From Seiridium cupressi (lineage: Eukaryota > Ascomycota > Sordariomycetes > Amphisphaeriales > Sporocadaceae), in the NCBI GenBank assembly GCA_036674765.1, contig JARVKI010000048.1, positions 1 to 64,000 on the forward strand: 64,000 nt of DNA, given 5' to 3'. Both the position numbers and the translations under genes were made by a program. Numbering within the stretch: position 1 is the first letter of the stretch; every line of letters starts with the position of its first letter. This document shows positions 35,899 to 46,665 of this stretch, in pieces. Under the pieces are notes generated by a model that was not told where the DNA came from, made no database searches, and saw nothing but the letters and a program-made list of their open reading frames with translations.

Positions 35899-36417
35899 CT
35901 ACAACTCGCTCACTGGCTGGAACACCTCGGAAGTGTAGTCGAAAGCAAAAGCGCGCGAAACAAGGTCAACGATGCTAGCCTCAAAGCTCAGATGAACAGG
36001 GTCTTCGTGCAGGTAGTAATCGCGGTCTGCAGAGCTTGCGAACCCGCCGACAAAGCCATGGGTGATGGCTTCCTATGAGTGGCAAACTCTGTTAGCGACT
36101 GAGGCTCGAGCCACTAGTCGGTATCCCACCCGAGTGGTCCCAATTTCAAGGTAAAGCTTACATTGCGATTGTCAGGGTTGTTGTTGGTGCCACCGCTGAG
36201 GGAAAGCATGTAGGGCTCGCCATCGGCGTTAAGACATTTTTCCTTGAGCGCCAACATGTTCTGGACAACCTATCGCAGCGTTTTCGTTAGCAACTTATCT
36301 AATAAATAATTATGCCACGGTCATTCTTACAGTGTCGATCTGGGTCTGATTGATATTAATGCCGAAAGTGAAGGCAACAAAGTGGGTGATACCCGTGGCG
36401 GTAACGTTGACAGACAT
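35899..36417 (-). CDS. Dabb-domain (stress-responsive A/B barrel) small protein
   Basis: 122 aa from three exons, 36331-36417, 36162-36269 and 35899-36072, all joined in phase 0 by GT-AG introns of 61 and 89 nt. It starts MSVNVTATGITHFVAFTF, the first strand of a Dabb barrel, and contains GFVGGFASSADRDYYLHEDP followed by VHLSF, the diagnostic Dabb pattern with the conserved His. Dabb proteins form dimeric alpha/beta barrels. Plant and bacterial relatives act in stress responses, and some fungal or plant members (olivetolic acid cyclase type) catalyse aldol cyclisation. No polyketide synthase is near, so its function remains open. It is easily missed because each exon is short. Confidence 0.83.
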
Positions 36418-38070
36418 TTTTGCGGTTGGTGAGCTGAATTTGCTACTTGTAACAGATTTATCAAGTGAATGATTGAGAATTGAAGATCTATGAATGAAAG
36501 AATTGTAGGTCTATGAGTGAGAGATGCGAAAAGACTGAGAGTGGTGCTGAGAAGAAAGACAAGACATGAAACGACTTCTGTGCAACTTATATACTTTGTT
36601 ATGGAGCGGAATCAAGGAGGTTGCCCATCCTGGTCCCGGGCCTCTGATCACGATTCTGTGGCATGAGGCCTTGAGCATAGCCTCTCGCGATAACCTAGAC
36701 AAGACCCTCGAGTAGTCTATTCTCAGTATCTAGACTGCACTTAGCTGTCAATTACGAACTTAGGTAAGATGAAGGCTTGTCCTTGATCCTTTAGCTTTCA
36801 GCCGAGGGGGTCAGATGCGTGTTTTGTCATCAATAGTTTGAGCTGAACACGCCAAACTCGCCCTAGTCACCCAGCTACCTGGTGTGATAGAGGATCACGA
36901 TCCTATCCGTTGGTTGACAAGGCCTGCCTTGTTCAGCCTGCGTAAGCGACGCAACTTCTATTGGAAGCCAGTCTTTTGGGATCGATAGTCAGCCATGAGG
37001 CTCACAGGGGTAGCATCTCTCCTTGCAGAATGCGCCTCGTGGCGTGGGGGTAGGGGCCGAGAGGCACAGAGAAACTATTGGTGGCCTTACCCAGTCAGGT
37101 GAAGGGTGCATGATGCCTGGTCCGGCCGTTTCAGGTCACTTGACGACGGCCTAGATGATCGTGACGCCGCAATAGGACCCGAGCACATCTTGAACGGGAG
37201 GCGAGAAAGCCGTCCTCGTATAGTAAGACGCCAGGAGATGTATGATCATGTGTGCGAGAATGGTGACTCAACCACGAAAGAGCGAGCGAAGTTGCTACAC
37301 TTGTAAAGATTAGTCTGCTGTGCAATTGATGGTTGTGTCAGCTAAGGTGAGGCCGACTCCAGCATGCCAGGGTCCGATGGAGCAAAGAATGATCTACGAG
37401 CACGTGGATCATACCACATGGAGCGGGAATGAACCCATGGTGTGTAATCTCCATAGTCCACTGGCAGAACACCATCAGAATCCCAATGGTGTTCTAAACT
37501 TGGATGGGCTTGGCAGGGTCTACTGACTAGGGTGTGGCATGAAGTGGAGCTGCAGGATTCCCACGGAGCATGAATTGGCCTTGGCAGCATGCACTAGATG
37601 GGCATCGAAGGGGTGGGTGGGAGGCGTGGGCTGGGTCTCGGCACGAGATGGGCTGGGGCGAATCAGATGGGATGAGCTTGAGGTGGGCCGGCCGAAGGAG
37701 TGAATGGGCTTGAATGGGTTTGGGAGGCGGACGAATTTCGAACCGGGCGATGAGGATTTGCAGAGGGATGGCCGGTAGGGGCGTTGGTTTGGATCTCGGT
37801 TACACAAGCCACGCGGGCTAATGCACACGGCCGTGGACCAACCGTAGCTTCCGACACTGCGCACGCAATTCTCGGTGCTCGCGCGCCGAGCCCGAACCGG
37901 GACCCTGACACACCACGCGATTGGCAATCGAGGCCCTGCAATAAAACCAAACTATCGTCAACAATCCCAAAGGATGCCAGCCCAGCTCCAAAGCGAGATT
38001 ATCCAAGAGGCGGTTCTTAAAACGGGACAAGTTCGACCACGAAGCTAAACTCTCTCCATCAGCCTCCAGC
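36418..38070. promoter_or_regulatory. Divergent intergenic region, Dabb gene / DHA2 exporter
   Basis: 1.65 kb between two divergent starts. The stretch 37,600-37,740 is G-rich on the + strand with repeated GATGGG/AATGGG units. No gene pattern is recognised. Confidence 0.4.
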
Positions 38071-40074
38071 ATGGCCCCAAACGCCAGCGATGGGCCTGCC
38101 GCCACCACGTCCCAGCCAGGCTCGAACACCACCACCCTCAACGAAGCTGAGCCTGGCGGTACCGGAGACAACACCACTGTGGGCACCGGAAAAGGTGATG
38201 GCATCGTCTACCCACAAGGAATCAAGCTCGCTCTAATCTTGGGCTCGTCGTACCTGGCCATGTTCCTGGTCGCGCTGGTAAGGAATTTACATTTTTGCTA
38301 TCTACCCGCGGGCCGTTTAGACCCTGTTTCCTACGGCCTGGCCCTCAGTGAGGTTCACAAGCCCCTCCCCGGCGATGGTAGAGAGCTGGGAGCTATCTCG
38401 CGCATGAACTCAAAGACTAACAATCTGGACCTTGAAACACAGGATCGACTTATTGTCACAACTGCAATACCCAAAATCTCCGATGACTTCCATTCCGTGA
38501 CGAATGTCGGCTGGTATGGCTCGGCCTATCTGCTGGCGAACTGCGCTTTCCAGCTCTTTTTTGGCAAGCTTTTTGTCGTCTACAGCATCAAGTATGTCTT
38601 CCTCGTCAGCATCCTGCTGTTCGAGGTTGGCTCGGCCCTCTGCGGCGCGGCACCCAACTCTATCGCCTTTATCGTCGGACGTGCCATTGCCGGCGTTGGA
38701 AGCGCGGGCATCTTCTCGGCCTCGATAACTGTCATGGTGTACTCTGTCCCGCTCCATCGACGCCCGCTCTATCAAGGTCTCTTTGGTGTTGTTTTTGGTG
38801 TCGCAAATGTAATCTCTCCTCTGCTGGGCGGTGCGTTTGCTGACAGTGCTGCGACTTGGAGATGGTGCTGTAAGTCTGCCTTGACCACCCTCCCGATCAT
38901 TTCAAAGACGACTCCCAAAAGCTGACAAGCGAACACAGTCTATATCAACCTGCCTCTTGGAGCCTTTTCGGTGGTCTGCATAGTCTTTCTGCTACATATT
39001 CCTGACCGACCGACGCAGCTCGTTCCCACGAGGGAAAAGCTAGCCCAGCTTGACAGCCTCGGTCTCATCACGCTGCTCGGCGGTGTTATTAGTCTGTTGC
39101 TTGCTCTTGAGTGGGGAGGCACTACGTACGCTTGGAACAATGGCCGTATTATTGCACTCCTCGTGACCGGTATCGCGCTTCTGATGGCCTTTGTTGCTGT
39201 ACAGATTATCTGGCCAGATACCGCCACTGTGCCGCCGCGCGTCTTCGCCCAGCGCAGCATCATGACAGCCTCGTTGGCCATGTTTACGGCGGGCGCATGC
39301 ATGATGACAACGTACTATTATCTACCCATCTGGTTCCAGGCCATTGAGGGTGTCAGCGCTGTGCAATCCGGTATTCGCCTCCTCCCGACCGTGATTGGTC
39401 AGGCCCTGGGCTCTATCGCGGGCGGTTATGCCATCAAGAAGATCGGCTACTACACCCCGGTCATGTTGTTTAGCATTGCTTTGATGTGTATTGGAACCGG
39501 CCTCCTTACAACCCTTCAGGTCGACACCTCGGAGGGCAAGTGGATTGGCTACCAGATTCCGTACGGCATCGGACTTGGAACCACGTTACAAGCGCCGCTC
39601 CTTGCTGGACAGACCGTTCTCCCCCTCCCGGATGTTCCAATCGGCACTTCGCTCATGTTCTTCACCCAGCTCTTCGGGGGTGCCATCTTCGTCAGCGTGG
39701 GACAGAACCTGTTCAACAACTACTTTATCAAGGGTCTGGCCGGCGTACCTGGTGTCGACTTGAGCACCATCCTCCAGCAGGGTGCTACGGCCATCACTGA
39801 CATTGCCGAGCCCACCAAGGGCTTGGTCGTCATAGCCTATAATGAAGCACTGAGGAAAATCTTCATAACTGGCCTGGTCATGGCGTGCCTGACCTTCCTC
39901 GGCGCCTCGGGCATGGAATGGAAGAGTGTCAAGAACCCGGCCCCCAAGGTGGATGCCGAGAGCCAATCCGACGGGCCAGCCCACGAGATGAGGGATTCCT
40001 CCGTCACAGAAACCGTAGACGAGAAAGCAGGGGAGACTCAGGCTGTCGGCGGTTCCACTGCGGAAAAACACTAA
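38071..40074 (+). CDS. DHA2-family (14-TM) MFS drug/toxin exporter
   Basis: 589 aa from exons 38071-38277, 38443-38869 and 38939-40074. A polar N-tail of about 50 residues precedes TM1. The splice between exons 1 and 2 creates FLVALDRLIVTTAIPKISDDF, the conserved LD-x2-I-x2-TA-x-P motif of DHA2 transporters. Then come WYGSAYLLANCAFQLFFGKL, VGRAIAGVGSAGIFSASITV and, across exons 2-3, WRWC-FYINLPLGAFSVV. Proton-driven exporters of this family (AflT, GliA types) move small hydrophobic metabolites across the plasma membrane. It is not obviously part of a cluster; the alkylcitrate-type cluster starts about 3 kb further on and has its own DHA1 exporter. Confidence 0.9.
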
Positions 40075-41048
40075 TTTGAAAGAGGGGTTTCGGACGGATA
40101 TGTTTTGTAGACTAACTAGATTTCAATACTGTACTGGAAGACAGGTCAATGATGGCGTTATGGAAGGGACCTGGAAAAAAACGGGAGTGATCCGAATACA
40201 GGGTCCACAAACGGCCGGATCGAAACTCAAGACGTGGCCGAAGTTGAAACCACTACAATCACGTGCGATAGTGTCCATGTACAGGCTAGCTGCAATTCTA
40301 CCATGCAGCTCCACAAGGGCACAATGCTAGCTTTCTTGGCGTGGGATGATAGCACTAGACTAGATCTACATCCCCTGTCGTAGTTCTTCCATTGTCCCGA
40401 TCTCAGTGCGGCTACATACATATGTGATCAACGGGTACTCCCGACCCGTTTGCCGCCGCCTAGCGGCAAGGCTTAGCATTTCTTTATGTTGACGTTGGCT
40501 TTGGTCAACGTTCACGTTTACGTGAGCGCCCGTCTGGCACCAACACCAATGCGCTTAGCAAACACGTCCGATAGCGGAGTTCCCCCATGAGTTCCCACGT
40601 CAGCAGCCACTTGTCAGATAATATATCAGTAATAGAAGTGGAGCAGACTTTCTTCTTTCAGCGTTAACCCATATTCTGTTGGTTGCCTCCAAGTTTGCTT
40701 AGGTGGGTGGGTCTGCCGAAGTGAGGTCGCTTGGATAGAGGGCAGAAGCGAGTTTATCCTGTTACGTAGGCGTGTATGGATGATGCATTCAGTACCTTCC
40801 ACCCGAGCACAGTTCGTAGATATCGATTACAGGTCCCCTATATCCTACCCAATCAACTGGCAACAGGGCCCTAATGCACACGGAGCCTAAGGCACATAGT
40901 AGCAGCGAATCCTCCAGCTTCGCCACTCTGGATGTGCTGGGCTCGGAATTTAACACTTCTGCTTCGGGAAATATAGCGAGCATTCCGCTAAAGTAGCACC
41001 GAACCCTGCTTGCATTAGGGGACTGCCTACATATAACGTGTTCTAGAC
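40075..41048. other. Intergenic region with inverted repeats
   Basis: About 1 kb with no supported gene. It contains the group of short inverted repeats listed at 40,450-40,528. Confidence 0.4.
40450..40528. repeat. Cluster of three short inverted repeats
   Basis: Three consecutive hairpin-capable elements: TTGCCGC/GCGGCAA (40450-40456 and 40463-40469), GTTGAC/GTCAAC (40488-40493 and 40504-40509), and CGTTCACG/CGTGAGCG (40509-40516 and 40521-40528, one mismatch). They could be regulator sites or chance; no function is assigned. Confidence 0.35.
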
Positions 41049-41050
41049 TA

Positions 41051-41281
41051 CAGCTCTCTAGGATGATAAACCGATGGCGCGGCGCTAAACGTAAAGAGGT
41101 TAACATGTAACTTCACATACAAAATAGAAAGAAATCTACGTCTTGCCCTAGTTCACGTGATTGCCACTCGAAATACGCCGATTTGTAGAGTCCATATTAT
41201 CTTGTAAAAGAAACAACCTAGGTACATATTAACGCTTTTAAGTATAGCGCCACGCCATCGGTTTATCATCCTGGAGGGCTG
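41051..41281. mobile_element. MITE-like element with long terminal inverted repeats, TA flanks
   Basis: The left end (from 41051, CAGCTCTCTAGGATGATAAA) and the reverse complement of the right end (from 41281, CAGCCCTCCAGGATGATAAA) match over about 37 bp with few differences, mostly C/T. Weaker similarity continues inward to about 60 bp. TA dinucleotides lie directly outside both ends (41049-41050 and 41282-41283), as expected for a Tc1/mariner-type insertion. At 231 bp it is far too small for a transposase, and no open frame is seen, so it fits a non-autonomous MITE. Confidence 0.68.
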
Positions 41282-41283
41282 TA

Positions 41284-42885
41284 GATTGTGCATTTAGATA
41301 GGAAACGGTCCTGGCCAATGGGCGAAAGTCGAAAAGATCCCCGTCCATTTGTGGGTCCGCGCCGCCATCTAGACCTTTGACCACTCCAACGTCCCCTAGA
41401 GGATATATCGGCACATTACATCGCCGCTAAGCACACCTCAGCATATGCACGAAGGGTTATCGTCGCGAACGTTGCCGCCACCGACGTTGGCAACCCGGTT
41501 GCATTCTGTCTGTTGTTTTCAGCTGTCTTCTCCCGGGTTAGAAATTGGGGGGTGGGTTTCGTGGATTGTCTAATGTATGTATGTCGCTCGTTGTCTAGAT
41601 CTATCAAGTCGGTGTCACTTCGATCCGAATCGCTTAGATTCCATGCTACCCACCCCCCTTAGCGTCTTGGCGTCTATAGCAGTCAGCTTATCACTGTATG
41701 GCCCTACTCGGCCTCCGATGGATATCTCCGACCATGGATGCGGTTGTAAAGACGACTGATTCTCGCTTATTGAGACGCATTGGACAAAAGCTTAGAAATG
41801 GTACAGTACTTGGCTATAAGAGTCCTATCCATATCATGAAAAGTATTGTTTGGAAGTATTTGTAGTTCTTGGGCCGACTCTGACTCCGTTGAAGCTTTCA
41901 ACGAACGCATTGTAAACAGTTGAACAGTTGGATAAAGGAGAGGAGGGCTCACTGCAAGTTTGGTTTTCTGCCGGCCTTCTAATAACGATCACTACCCTGG
42001 CTGCAGACTGTAGTCGTACATCCATCCATTTCCGCAGGTAAGATGATATGATACTGACCGACGATCGCGAGTAACGAAATAGCCCGAGCTGCACGCTCAT
42101 ACGTATGCAGTCATCCTCGAGGACCGTGATAACCATCACACCACGCCAGACACTCTCCACTTTTCTCGCTGACAATCAGGGTCTGGCGTTCATTCGAGCC
42201 ATGCTTGATACATAATCTGCAGCGGACTTGCTGCAGATACCCTGGCTATGAGATGTCTGCTCTAGCCTGCCTTACTCATTTACACAACCGTTTGATTACC
42301 GACTATAAGACGCCAATTGGCTGCACTGACGCCTGGACGATCCAAGCTTCTTGCCGAGCTTGGCATGGCCAATCGCTACAGCACAACCCAATGCTACCCT
42401 CAGCTGACAGCAGCTGGGTGATCCAGTCCAGTGCAGGTAGCACGGATCCTCCTGCGCTGATGAAACCTTGATGTATGGCCGTCCATCAGATGAGCCAGCC
42501 CATGGGCATGATGCGATAGTATGATGACCAGAGACGCTCGCCTTTTGCCCATCTCACTTGCATCAAGACGGAACTAAGCGAGTTGCGCCATCTTTAGCGC
42601 ATCCTCCGTCCGCTCCCCGGCAGTCGCGCCCGCCCGCGACAGGGACTTATAACAGGTACTGAGGGGTCGCCTAGGGAATGGGCTCAGGTCCTGGTCCTGT
42701 TCCTTTCGGCGCCGTAACACGCTAAGACCTAAACTCAGCCCGCTCCGCTTGTGTCAGCTTGTGTCAAGATTCAGGACAGACAGACTCACTCGAGGTAGCC
42801 TGTCCGCCGTCCATTGCTGTCCTCCATCCTATCGCCCTCCGTCCTGGGTTGAGCTGGGCCACCCGATCGATCCATCATTGGGAAG
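41284..42885. other. Long intergenic region upstream of TF4
   Basis: 1.6 kb without a supported gene, separating the MITE-like element from the regulator. The last few hundred bases are GC-richer and probably hold the TF4 promoter and leader. Confidence 0.4.
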
Positions 42886-45800
42886 ATGCGCAAATCTCGC
42901 CGTGCCGCCGCCCCTTCCGCCGAGGCGGGAGAGGACTCGTCAGACAACAACGAAGCTGCCTCGCCGCCGCGCGACACCGCCGCTGCCGCTACCGCCAACG
43001 AAGAGAGCAGCAACAGTAACGCCCAGGGTCCCAGCAGTGAGAGTCGCAAGCGCCCACGGCTCCGTCGGGATGACCCGCAGAGCTTGACCTCCGGCTCGGC
43101 GTCGAACGGGTCCTCGGCTGCTTGTGATCAATGCAGGTTCCGGAAGGTCCGTTGCGATCGTCAGCAGCCCGAGTGCTCCAACTGTCGCAAAGCCGGCATC
43201 GCATGTAACCAGACGAGCAACTTCAAGCGGGTGAACCATACAAAACAACTGCAAGTTCAAGTCTTCCTTCATCGCCTCGTGATGCTTTTATTCAAGAGCC
43301 TTTCTTCTCATTTGTGGCTGGCATGTCCCATGAAGGCTCGCGGTCGTGGAAGCGCGACCTTTTCCATCCAAAAGCTCTCTTTTCGCTGAGTTTCTCGACG
43401 TCACTTGAGAAGCGAGTGCTCGAGACCAGCCATCTCAAATAAGCCCATAGCTGACCACGCGTGGAACAAACAGGAGGGATGATTTCTCAAGCGTGTTATA
43501 TCGTCTGGATGAGCTTGACGAGACTCTGGGCACTCTGACCAAGCTGATCAAGCAATGCACCGACCGTCCTTTGCCGCTAGCACTGGCTGGCCTAAATTCG
43601 TTTCGCCAACAAGGCGAAGAGCAACAGGAAGCTTTCCCGTCTCCGTCAATCACTCCTACTAGCCGGCCCAAGAGTCCCGGGCTGGGCAACATTTGGCCGA
43701 GTCTGGTTCTACCAAGCTCGCAGCAGGAGCTAGGTCAATCGGATGAGGTGTTTGGAAAATCTGACCCATCGAGTGAAGACGAGTTTCCTACCATGAGAGT
43801 CGAGCTTGAGCATGGAGGGGAACGCACATACAAATATCCAGCATCGATGACATTGCTCAGGACTCTCACAAAAAGGCTTGCGGGTAGCTGTCAAATTTCA
43901 GAAACAGACATCAACGACGACAAGACAGGCTATTCTGCAAATGCTTCCACACGAGCCATGGTGCTCCGCCTGCTGGACAGCTTTCCTTTCCAGGGCAAAT
44001 GTCTCCAGCCTGTGATTCACAGCGACCGCCGGCCTGTCGTTGCGCCCCCTCAGATGATTGCACGCCTCTTTATTGATGGGTTCTTGAGAAACATCAATTC
44101 ACGAATCCCAGTATTTGACGAAAAGGCTCTTCGGGACGCCGTAGATTTCTATTATGCTGATTTGTCTCGTATGCCATCTTCCATGTCGTCGGCTTCGTCG
44201 TCCGTCCCGCCGACCGGCGATCATACTAGCGACGGCTCTTGGGCCATCATATTCAACAATATTGCTCTACTGGAACTGGGCCTGGAAACTCATGTCACGC
44301 AGTGGCAGGGTAACTTGGCAGGCTCTTCACCAATCAGCACGAGCTTGCTCACCGAGGACCTCATATCTTCATTCCTCCGCAATTGCGATCGTGCACTTGC
44401 AGACCTCACCCCATACACACGCCCGAGTCTCCTTCACGTCCAAGCTCTTTTAACATTGGTAAGTGCTCATCAAACCTGCCGTGCCTCCCGCTCGTACTCG
44501 GGGATTCCTATCTGACCACTTCTACGTCCAGGCCCTTGTAGCGCAGGAATTTTATGGTAATATCCTCTTTGAGAAAGTGTTACAGACGGCTTGTCATGTT
44601 GGTCGGATGCTTGGGCTGCATCTATCAAAGACACATGGCAATGTAGCCGGAGAAAGTCCAAGAGACCGAAACCGCGTATTCAGGGTCCTGTACGGCCTGG
44701 ATAAGCAGCGGGTCTTTTTGACAGGTGACCCCTGCGACCTTTACCATTTCGACTCGGACCGCGGATTGTGGGAAAGTGAGAAGTCTGAGCCTGGGGAGGT
44801 GGAATCGCCGAATCGAAAACTCATCGTTGCATTTGACGACATGATGATAATTTGGGAAGAGGTCTACCTGAAACTCTATTCTGCCCGGGCGGTCGCAGCA
44901 GGGGTGACATTTCTATCGAGCCAAGTGTCGGGCCTCATGCAGCTGTTGACCAAATGGCACGACAGCCACCCCGGGGTCATTGAGGCTACTGCCTCTCAGC
45001 TTGCACATGGAGGGAATACTACTATTGGACCAAGTACACAGAGCAGTCTCGGAGGTCACGATGTGGAAGACTTGGTATTGATGCAGCTGGAGCTGAGATA
45101 CTGTTACCACGTCACACACGTTCTGGTCCTCCGAAGCGACCGAAACAAGGATGAGCGGATCCAGACGCAAATACTTCATCATGCGCGCGCCTGTCTGAGG
45201 CTTGTCGTGGAAATGGGCAACCTGGGAGACGGTGTACAGCTAACGCCAAGTCGCGCTGCCAAAGCGAGAGTAGCTGCATTGAGTCGAGTTCTAGGGTCTT
45301 ATCCCATGGTTGCTTTCATGGATCTTGTTGCCTTTCACCTGGACGAATTTATCGCAAGCCGCCCGCAACCTGGTAGTGATTTGGCACATAGCGAGCCTCA
45401 AGACGTCGCGGCCGACATGGAGCTGCTCCAAGCTGTACCCCGTATCCTTCAGGGCCTGCAACATCCCGACCGTCCAAGCACCTACATCAACCGTCTCCGG
45501 GCCGGAATGGGGTGGGCTGCGCGGGTGCTCGATGAGACGAGAAAAGCCTGGATCACGGGACCACAGAGTGGGGAGATGTCGGTCATGATTCCGAGCAGTC
45601 CTGTGATGGGCCCTATCGCAGTCTCCGCTGACGGCAGCACCACTATTATCAACAGCAGCCTAATGGGATCGAGCTGGGAGCATTTATCATCATTACTACG
45701 GCAACACCCACAGCAACTACAACGCCTAAACACAGCGACCTCTAGTGAGATGATGGACTTGGACGCGCGCATGCCTCCCTCTACGCGACCACAGTTGTCG

Positions 45801-46067
45801 GCAATCTCGGGATACACGCCAGGTACGTTAGAGCTGGACGGGGCCAGCTTTGGCGGCATGTACGACCCAATAGAAGGCTGGTCGACCGTCCCATTCCTCG
45901 ACGGGATGGGAGAAGACGGTGCCGGAGGCGGACCACATATGACACGCACATCGACGGTAGCATGCGGGTTCAACTCGCTAGATCTTTGGCAGGATTCGCT
46001 ACACACGAACGAAGCTGGACTAGGGTCTAAGAAGATTGGTCATCCACCAATTGCGCACAGCAGATAG
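42886..46067 (+). CDS. Zn2Cys6 transcription factor (TF4), candidate cluster regulator
   Basis: 961 aa from exons 42886-43250, 43474-44458 and 44532-46067. A polar, Ala/Ser-rich N-tail precedes ACDQCRFRKVRC...CSNCRKAGIAC (C-x2-C-x6-C-x6-C-x2-C-x6-C, residues about 84-108). The first intron is best read as GC-AG: donor GCAAGT at 43251 and acceptor CAG ending at 43473. This joins NHTKQL to RDDFSSVLYRLDELDE, a coiled-coil dimerisation segment in the expected place. The middle homology region includes FYGNILFEKVLQTACHVGRM and RVFRVLYGLDKQRVFLTGDP. It is convergent with the FAS alpha gene (598 bp between stops), so it is the natural candidate regulator of the 46.7-64 kb cluster. Confidence 0.85.
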
Positions 46068-46665
46068 ACACATACATGAGCATGGGTTCGGGCTTGTACT
46101 ACGTGGGGGGTTTGTTTCTCCTCCATCTCCCTGTTGTTTTCCATGCAATAGAAGATATTAGATCCCAACCAGTATAGATCGGGCTTAATAGACTGCAGAA
46201 ACTATGGTTCATCAGTTCAATAGACCGGATAGCTTCCCATTCTCTATGAGCGAGCGCATTGGGACGATGGAAGAACTAGCGACTAGTACCGTGCAGATTA
46301 TGCCATGCGCGAGGGCGGGGGCCATCGGTTCTTTTCAAAAATCCTTCGGGACATTTCTCTAGCTGCTCGATCACTTCTCCACTCGCTAAAAATAAAGGAA
46401 ACGTCGGAGTTATCGGATATAGGTGCGAGGTGAATAGCGTTAGTGTTATGTGCCATGTCGCAAGGAGGGAGCACAGCTGTTACAAAGGAGTGCCCGAGGA
46501 TCCACTCGCACATGCAGAATGCCGGATCAGGATGTTGCATCGTCAACGATTCTTGGGATGAGTAAGTCTAGATTGAATAGAAAGTCCGAACTCCGGTCTA
46601 CTCCTGCTCATACTGCTCTAGCTACAGCTACGGGAACCTTTTGCATCGACTCTCAGTGGTTGACA
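46068..46665. other. Convergent spacer between TF4 and FAS alpha
   Basis: 598 bp between two stop codons. No gene pattern; it should contain both 3' untranslated regions. Confidence 0.45.

Noticed and set aside
42336..42370. Short palindrome around CCAAGCT/AGCTTGG
   Set aside because: Seven-base arms are expected by chance in 64 kb, and nothing nearby gives it a role.
43251..43389. Read-through of the TF4 first exon to the stop at 43387
   Set aside because: It would give a short zinc-cluster protein without a coiled coil, while the GC-AG junction restores the standard linker and the rest of the regulator in frame.
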